A DNA stretch of 8,952 nt from CAYGWP01 sp964353455 (lineage in GTDB: Bacteria > Planctomycetota > Phycisphaerae > FEN-1346), in assembly GCA_964353455.1 (NCBI GenBank), contig CAYGWP010000426.1, positions 1 to 8,952 on the forward strand, in the 5' to 3' direction. Shown here piece by piece: positions 4,884 through 8,952 of the stretch (within the stretch, counting starts at the first letter, position 1; each line of letters starts with the position of its first letter). A program made the translations under genes and the position numbers. The notes under the pieces are model-generated. The model did not search any database, had not been told where the DNA came from, and worked only from the letters and a program-made list of their open reading frames with translations.

Positions 4884-7256
4884 GTGAGAACCATCATCAG
4901 CAAACCGCCGTTCCTCGCGTCCCCCGACCCCAACGTCGCCCCCTGGAGCGGCCGCGGCATGTGGCCGTGCAAGTGGGTCGTCAACCGCGAGACGGCCGTC
5001 CCGCAGGTCGTTGCCTTCCGCAAGCGGTTCACGCTCGGGGGCGATGCGACCGTCCGCGTCCACGTGAGCGCAGATGAGCGGTACGAACTCTTCCTCGACG
5101 GCCGCCGCATCGGCCGCGGACCCGAGCGGGGGGATGTGAACAACTGGTTCTTCGAGACCTACGACCTGGACGTCCCGAAGGGCGAGCACGTTGTGGTCGC
5201 GCGGGTCTGGTCCCTCGGAGAGCGTGCCCCGTTCGCCCAGATGACCCTGCGGCCGGGGTTCCTCTTCGCGCCGGAGGGCGAGTTCACCGCGATTCTCGGC
5301 ACGGGCGTTGCCGAGTGGGAGGTCAAGCGCCTCGGCGGATACGAGTTTGTCACGCAAGGCCCCGCCTGGGGCACCGGAAACAAGGTCAGCATTGATGCCG
5401 CGGCGTACCCGTGGGGCTTCGAGCGCGGCGAGGGCGATGGGTGGGAACCCGCCGTAGCCGGCCCGGCCGCCCGCGATGCCGACTTCCGCAACGAGACGCA
5501 GCCGGTCCACCTCATGCGCCCGGCCACGCTGCCGCCGATGATGGAGGAAGAGCGGACCGTTGGCCGCGTGCGGCACATTGCGGCAGCCGCATCGGCCGAC
5601 CTTGAGCCGGTGGCTGTCCGCGCCGCCGACCATCTGGCCGCCGAGGCCGGCCTCTGGGCGCGCCTCGTCCGCGGCCAGCCGCTCACGGTTCCGCCCAACA
5701 CCCGCCGCCGCATCATCGTTGACCTGGACGATTATTACTGCGCCTACCCGGAACTCGTGACCTCCGGCGGCCAGGGGAGCACCATCCGCATCCTCTGGGC
5801 CGAAGCCCTCTATCTCGACGCGAAGAAGCCCGAGAAGGGCAACCGCAATGAGATCGAGGGCAAATTTCTCCGCGGCACGGGCGACACCTTCCGGCCCGAC
5901 GGCGGAAGCGGCCGCACGTTCTCCACCCTCTGGTGGGAGGCCGGGCGGTACCTTGAGTTCTACGTCGAGACGGCCGCCGCGCCGCTGGCGATCGACCGCT
6001 TCTCGCTCCGCGAGACGCGATACCCGCTACGGATGGAGGCGCGATTTGAGTCGAGCGACCCGCGGATCGACGCGACGATCCCGATCGCCTTTCGCACGCT
6101 CCAGATGTGCTCGCACGAGACGTACATGGATTGTCCATATTATGAACAGTTGATGTACGTGGGCGACACCCGCCTGGAGGTCCTGACGACCTACTGCACG
6201 GCCCGCGACGACCGGCTGCCCCGGAAGGCCCTGCGCGCCTTCGATGCGAGCCGCCTGACGAGCGGCCTTACGCAGTCGCGGTACCCCAGCCGCGTCCTCC
6301 AGGTCATACCGCCGTTCTCGCTCTGGTGGGTGGGGATGCTGTACGACTTCTCGCTCTGGCGCGACGACCCGGCCCTGGTGCGGCGGCTGATGCCGGGGGC
6401 GCGCGGAATCCTGGACGCCTACCTGCGGTTCCTGAACAAGGACGGCCTGGTGGAAGGGCCGCATGGATGGAACTACATGGATTGGGTGCCGGAGTGGCGG
6501 TGGGGCGTACCGCCCGATGCCGACCGCGGGGTCAGCGCATCCATCAATTGGCAGTTCATCCTCGTCCTGACGCTGGCCGCCGAACTGGAAGAATCGCTTG
6601 GCGAAAAGGAACTGGCGGCGCGCGACCGGCGCCTGGCCGCTCAACTGGCCAAGCGCGCAACGGCCGCCTTCTGGGACGAGCGCCGGGGCCTCCTGGCCGA
6701 TGACCTCCGGAAGAAGCATTTCTCGGAACACGTGCAGTGCCTGGCGATCCTGAGCGGCCTCTTGCCGGCCGCGCGGCGGACTCGCATCTTCAGGGGGCTC
6801 CTGGAGGCCACGGACCTCGCGCGGACAACCATCTACTTCTCGCACTATCTCTTTGAGACGATGCGACTCATGGGCCGCATCGACGTGGTCTTCGAGCGAC
6901 TCGGCCTTTGGCTCACCCTGAAAGACCTGGGCTTTAAGACTACGCTGGAGCATCCGGAGCCGAGCCGCTCCGACTGCCACGCCTGGGCGGCGCATCCCAT
7001 CTACCACTACTTCGCATCGGTCCTGGGAATCCGGCCCGCGTCGCCGGGGTTCCAAGCGGTGACCATCGTGCCGCAACTCGGGCCGCTGTCCGAGGCCCGC
7101 GGCCGCCTCGTGCACCCGAAAGGCTTCATCGAGGTTGACCTGGCGGTGAAGGGCGGCCGCCTCGGCGGCAAGGTCCGCCTCCCCAAGGGCGTCACGGGCA
7201 CATACGTCGCCGGCGGCAAACGGAAACGGTTGCATGCGGGCGTGCAGATGGTTTAG
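4884..7256 (+). CDS. GH78-family alpha-L-rhamnosidase-like glycoside hydrolase, cytoplasmic
   Basis: A 790-aa protein from GTG 4884 (794 aa from GTG 4872). The N-terminal beta-rich region includes HVSADERYELFLDGRRIGRG (about 60-79), typical of the lectin-like N domain of bacterial rhamnosidases. The (alpha/alpha)6 catalytic region carries DCPYYEQLMYVGD (416-428), which corresponds to the GH78 general-acid motif (family form RDERxGWxGD); Glu421 is the predicted acid. NYMDW at 530-534 matches the conserved substrate-site segment. EHPEPSRSDCHAWAAHP (689-705) matches the C-terminal catalytic loop that holds the general base. A C-terminal beta domain follows. Expected reaction: inverting hydrolysis of terminal alpha-L-rhamnosides, though relatives with the YYEQ variant may accept other sugars. 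No signal peptide is visible, so it should act on imported substrate. It is divergent from the permease. The catalytic codons 6129-6152 are unusually AT-rich. Confidence 0.87.
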   Translation: MRTIISKPPFLASPDPNVAPWSGRGMWPCKWVVNRETAVPQVVAFRKRFTLGGDATVRVHVSADERYELFLDGRRIGRGPERGDVNNWFFETYDLDVPKGEHVVVARVWSLGERAPFAQMTLRPGFLFAPEGEFTAILGTGVAEWEVKRLGGYEFVTQGPAWGTGNKVSIDAAAYPWGFERGEGDGWEPAVAGPAARDADFRNETQPVHLMRPATLPPMMEEERTVGRVRHIAAAASADLEPVAVRAADHLAAEAGLWARLVRGQPLTVPPNTRRRIIVDLDDYYCAYPELVTSGGQGSTIRILWAEALYLDAKKPEKGNRNEIEGKFLRGTGDTFRPDGGSGRTFSTLWWEAGRYLEFYVETAAAPLAIDRFSLRETRYPLRMEARFESSDPRIDATIPIAFRTLQMCSHETYMDCPYYEQLMYVGDTRLEVLTTYCTARDDRLPRKALRAFDASRLTSGLTQSRYPSRVLQVIPPFSLWWVGMLYDFSLWRDDPALVRRLMPGARGILDAYLRFLNKDGLVEGPHGWNYMDWVPEWRWGVPPDADRGVSASINWQFILVLTLAAELEESLGEKELAARDRRLAAQLAKRATAAFWDERRGLLADDLRKKHFSEHVQCLAILSGLLPAARRTRIFRGLLEATDLARTTIYFSHYLFETMRLMGRIDVVFERLGLWLTLKDLGFKTTLEHPEPSRSDCHAWAAHPIYHYFASVLGIRPASPGFQAVTIVPQLGPLSEARGRLVHPKGFIEVDLAVKGGRLGGKVRLPKGVTGTYVAGGKRKRLHAGVQMV

Positions 7257-7281
7257 GGCGTCTCACGATTGCCTGTATCGC

Positions 7282-7370
7282 TGTGTGCCCCGCCCTACGG
7301 ACTGGCGGGCGAAGATGCCATGCGGCTCGTCCCACGGCCCGCCAGGACTAAGGGCGGGCCGTGGCACACA
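7282..7370. repeat. 89-bp composite palindromic element (MITE- or REP-doublet-like)
   Basis: Outer ends TGTGTGCC (7282-7289) and GGCACACA (7363-7370) are perfect inverted repeats. Inside are two hairpins. The left one is CCCGCC (7289-7294) with GGCGGG (7304-7309) and a 9-nt loop. The right one is a 12-bp perfect stem, CCACGGCCCGCC (7332-7343) with GGCGGGCCGTGG (7353-7364), also with a 9-nt loop. The right hairpin reads on the opposite strand as a diverged copy of the left one, 17 of 21 bases alike. The element lies after the GH78-like stop in a gap without genes and has no coding potential. It could be a dispersed non-coding repeat or an RNA processing or termination site. Confidence 0.65.
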
Positions 7371-7416
7371 TGTTCTGCTACGCGCAAGCGTGAACTGCCA
7401 TAGTGTGTGTAAGAAG

Positions 7417-7440
7417 CGCGCGGCCCGTACGGGCCGCGCG
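7417..7440. terminator. Perfect 24-bp GC palindrome, possible bidirectional terminator
   Basis: Bases 7417-7440 form a perfect palindrome with arms CGCGCGGCCC and GGGCCGCGCG around GTAC. It lies between two convergent genes: 160 bases after the GH78-like stop (7256), and 33 bases past the stop of the minus-strand gene ending at 7474. The flanks are only weakly T-rich in either direction (AGTTGTACT on plus, CTTCTTAC on minus), so efficient intrinsic termination is not certain. Apart from this and the composite element at 7282-7370, I see no gene or other signal in the 217-bp gap. Confidence 0.5.
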
Positions 7441-7473
7441 AGTTGTACTCACATCGTCAAGGTTGACGGACTG

Positions 7474-8058
7474 CTAGAACTTGTACCCCTGCGTGACGAC
7501 CGGCTTCCGGGATAGCGGCTGGCCGATGCAGACCCAGCATTCCCGCGTCTCCGGCTCCATGAAGCAGAACACGGAGTCGGCGTAAATCTCGGTTGCGGCG
7601 ATGCACTTGGCCGTCGTCGTGCTCTTGACGAAGCCCGGTCCCATAGACTGCGAGAGGTCCATCGGGCGCTCGCCGTCCTGAGTGGCGCTGAAGAACGAGA
7701 GGCCCTCGCTCGGCGCAACCTCGGTCTTGTCGCCGTGATTGTAGTGCAGCGTGACATCGGCGGCGGCCAGGGTGAGGCTCTTGCCGGCGGGCTTCTTGAT
7801 CTTGTAGGTCACCAGGGCCAGGCGGAATTTCGCCTTCTGCTCGTCCTTCAGTTCGATCTTGTTGCCCTTGACGCCGTCGATCCGGTCGATGAACTGGACG
7901 CCGATGACCTCGCCGCTGACGCCGCCCTGGAAGTCCAGCAGTATCGGGCACTCCAGTGCCGAGGGCGCCGGTATCTGCGCGAACATCGTGATCCCCGCCA
8001 GGAGCACGGCCGCCGCGCACCCGATCCCGCCCACGCACAGTCCGATCTTCTTACTCAT
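7474..8058 (-). CDS. Secreted or membrane-anchored protein of unknown function
   Basis: 194 aa, family not recognised. MSKK is followed by a hydrophobic segment at residues 5-27 and a plausible signal-peptidase site after MFA (about residue 27), so it is probably exported. An uncleaved anchor is possible; there is no convincing lipobox. The mature part is beta-rich and predominantly polar (FRLALVTYKIKK, TLAAADVTLHYNH), suggesting a small beta-sandwich. It has seven cysteines (8, 14, 37, 152, 165, 174, 177), with CWVC at 174-177 forming a CxxC pair near the C-terminus. Start ATG 8058 has the near-perfect ribosome-binding site AAGGAGG six bases upstream. It lies 77 bp downstream of the SUMF1-domain gene on the same strand, so cotranscription is plausible, with a palindrome at 8095-8115 between them. 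No function is proposed. Confidence 0.8.
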   Translation of the reverse strand: MSKKIGLCVGGIGCAAAVLLAGITMFAQIPAPSALECPILLDFQGGVSGEVIGVQFIDRIDGVKGNKIELKDEQKAKFRLALVTYKIKKPAGKSLTLAAADVTLHYNHGDKTEVAPSEGLSFFSATQDGERPMDLSQSMGPGFVKSTTTAKCIAATEIYADSVFCFMEPETRECWVCIGQPLSRKPVVTQGYKF

Positions 8059-8094
8059 GGTCAGCCTCCTTCAAGCGATTCCCGCTCTTCGCAA

Positions 8095-8115
8095 CCCGCC
8101 CTACGTACTGGCGGG
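8095..8115. repeat. REP-like palindrome, second copy of the CCCGCC-N9-GGCGGG unit
   Basis: CCCGCC (8095-8100), the 9-nt loop CTACGTACT and GGCGGG (8110-8115). The 22 bases from 8095 match 7289-7310 at 21 positions, differing only in the loop. It lies in the 77-bp gap between two minus-strand genes, downstream of the SUMF1-domain gene. It could terminate or process their shared transcript, or simply be a dispersed repeat. Confidence 0.7.
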
Positions 8116-8135
8116 CGGCTGCTCGTATTCGGCCG

Positions 8136-8952
8136 CTACTTCGGTGGGGCCGCGGCCTCGGCCTTCGACAGCACCACCCGGATGGACGAGTAGTCGTACC
8201 TGAGGTGCGATGCGAAACGGTGCCGCTGCGTCGTCAGGCAATACTCGGCCGGATAGAACCAGCACCCGCCGCGAAGTTCACGCAGGCTGCCCCGCTGATC
8301 AACCTCGCGGCCGTCGGTGGCCGAATACGGATACGGAGCAAACCGCGTGAACGTGAAGTCCCAGCCGTTGCCGGCCATGTCGTAGAGGCCGAACGGATTG
8401 GCGGGGAACGAGCCGACCGGCGACGTGTACTCCCACTTGTCGCGTCCGCCCGTGCCGCGGAAGTTGGCCAGGTCGTGGCTGATCTCGCCCGTGGCGGTCG
8501 GATACTTGAGTTGCTTCCCCCCGGCCGCCGCGTATTCCCACTCGCACTCGGTCGGCATGCGGACGGCGGCCCAGTCGCAATACGCCTTGGCTTCCATCCA
8601 TGTCACGCCGACGACCGGCTGGTCCGGCTGGTTGTAGTTGGCATCTTCCCAGAACATCGGGGGGCGGACCGGCTGGCCCTGCATGAACTTGGTGTACTGG
8701 GCGTTCGTGACCTCGTATCGGCCCATCCATAATCCCTGGACGACCTGCTTGTGGGCGGGCTTCTCATCTTCGGGGCCGTCGTCGCGGCCCATTATGAATT
8801 CGCCCCCTGGAATCCACACCAGGATGGAGCCGTCCTTTGCGTTGAGGAACTCATCGCCCGGCTGGGGTTCCCCCATGGCGGGGTTCCAGCGGCGGGCCTG
8901 CGGGGCCGTAGCCGGCGGCGCGGCGGCAGGGGCGGCGGCGGGCGCGGCTGCC
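8136..8952 (-). CDS. SUMF1 / formylglycine-generating-enzyme-type domain protein, partial at right edge
   Basis: The frame stays open from the TAG at 8136-8138 to the window edge. The nearest ATG (8876) lies inside the reading frame and lacks a ribosome-binding site. The 25 codons upstream of it encode an Ala/Pro-rich linker, so the true start, probably with a signal peptide, is outside. Numbering from that Met, domain marks are WIPGGEFIMG (21-30), MGRYEVTNAQY (51-61), RMPTECEWEYAA (106-117), GLYDMAGNGWDF (163-174), LRGGCW (201-206) and SSIRVVLSK (230-238), in the order of the family. FGE oxidises a sulfatase cysteine using copper held by two cysteines. Here only the second position (Cys213 in AEYC) is kept; the first is Tyr208, with an extra Cys205 nearby. 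GNVWEW is altered to GNGWDF. A classical sulfatase-activating role is therefore doubtful; many SUMF1 proteins have other or binding roles. Confidence 0.85.
   Translation of the reverse strand, partial: AAAPAAAPAAAPPATAPQARRWNPAMGEPQPGDEFLNAKDGSILVWIPGGEFIMGRDDGPEDEKPAHKQVVQGLWMGRYEVTNAQYTKFMQGQPVRPPMFWEDANYNQPDQPVVGVTWMEAKAYCDWAAVRMPTECEWEYAAAGGKQLKYPTATGEISHDLANFRGTGGRDKWEYTSPVGSFPANPFGLYDMAGNGWDFTFTRFAPYPYSATDGREVDQRGSLRELRGGCWFYPAEYCLTTQRHRFASHLRYDYSSIRVVLSKAEAAAPPK

Noticed and set aside
4752..5633. A minus-strand open frame opposite the GH78-like N-terminal half, crossing the divergent promoter region
   Set aside because: No motif, and it would cover the start region of a well-supported gene.
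6027..7235. A 402-codon minus-strand open frame opposite the GH78-like catalytic half
   Set aside because: Antisense shadow; the plus strand carries the conserved glycosidase motifs throughout.
8874..8876. ATG 8876 as the start of the SUMF1-domain gene
   Set aside because: No Shine-Dalgarno sequence precedes it and the frame stays open upstream to the window edge.

Overview
The window is a GC-rich bacterial segment with long codon-biased genes and dense long antisense ORF shadows. Its content is sugar-oxidising Gfo/Idh/MocA enzymes with twin-arginine (Tat) leaders, a GH78-like glycosidase, and a SUMF1/formylglycine-generating-type domain protein. That mix is typical of polysaccharide-degrading Planctomycetota (PVC group) and similar environmental lineages. 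No rRNA, tRNA or marker gene is present, so the taxonomic reading is an inference from gene content and GC alone.

Layout, left to right. (1) Positions 1-2940, minus strand: three tandem paralogous Gfo/Idh/MocA oxidoreductases, read 2940 to 1657, 1606 to 299, and 283 off the left edge. Each has an N-terminal Tat signal. The gaps are 50 bp (filled by a heptanucleotide tandem repeat) and 15 bp, so they look like one operon. (2) Positions 2941-3208: a 268-bp gap with a leader hairpin, a short palindrome and a good terminator-like stem for the gene on its right. (3) Positions 3209-4648, minus: a 12-TM NCS1-type permease. (4) Positions 4649-4883: a divergent intergenic region with a nested inverted repeat (operator candidate) and a plausible sigma-70-like promoter for the rightward gene. 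(5) Positions 4884-7256, plus: a cytoplasmic GH78 (alpha-L-rhamnosidase-like) protein of 790 aa. (6) Positions 7257-7473: no gene; an 89-bp composite palindromic element and a perfect 24-bp palindrome that may be a bidirectional terminator between convergent genes. (7) Positions 7474-8058, minus: a secreted protein of unknown function. (8) Positions 8136-8952, minus: a SUMF1-domain protein that runs off the right edge; its N-terminal Ala/Pro linker reads open to the end of the window.

Working model (inference): the divergent permease and GH78-like enzyme form a regulated pair that imports and cleaves a small, probably deoxysugar-containing, glycoside. The three exported oxidoreductases could oxidise sugar moieties outside the cytoplasm with a tightly held nicotinamide cofactor. 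The right-hand pair (secreted unknown plus SUMF1 protein) looks like a separate unit. CCCGCC-N9-GGCGGG palindromes recur in the intergenic DNA and resemble a REP-like dispersed repeat family. I found no CRISPR array, transposase, integrase or phage gene. The most unusual items are the tandem oxidoreductase array, the dispersed palindromes, the nested operator candidate and the divergent SUMF1 active site.
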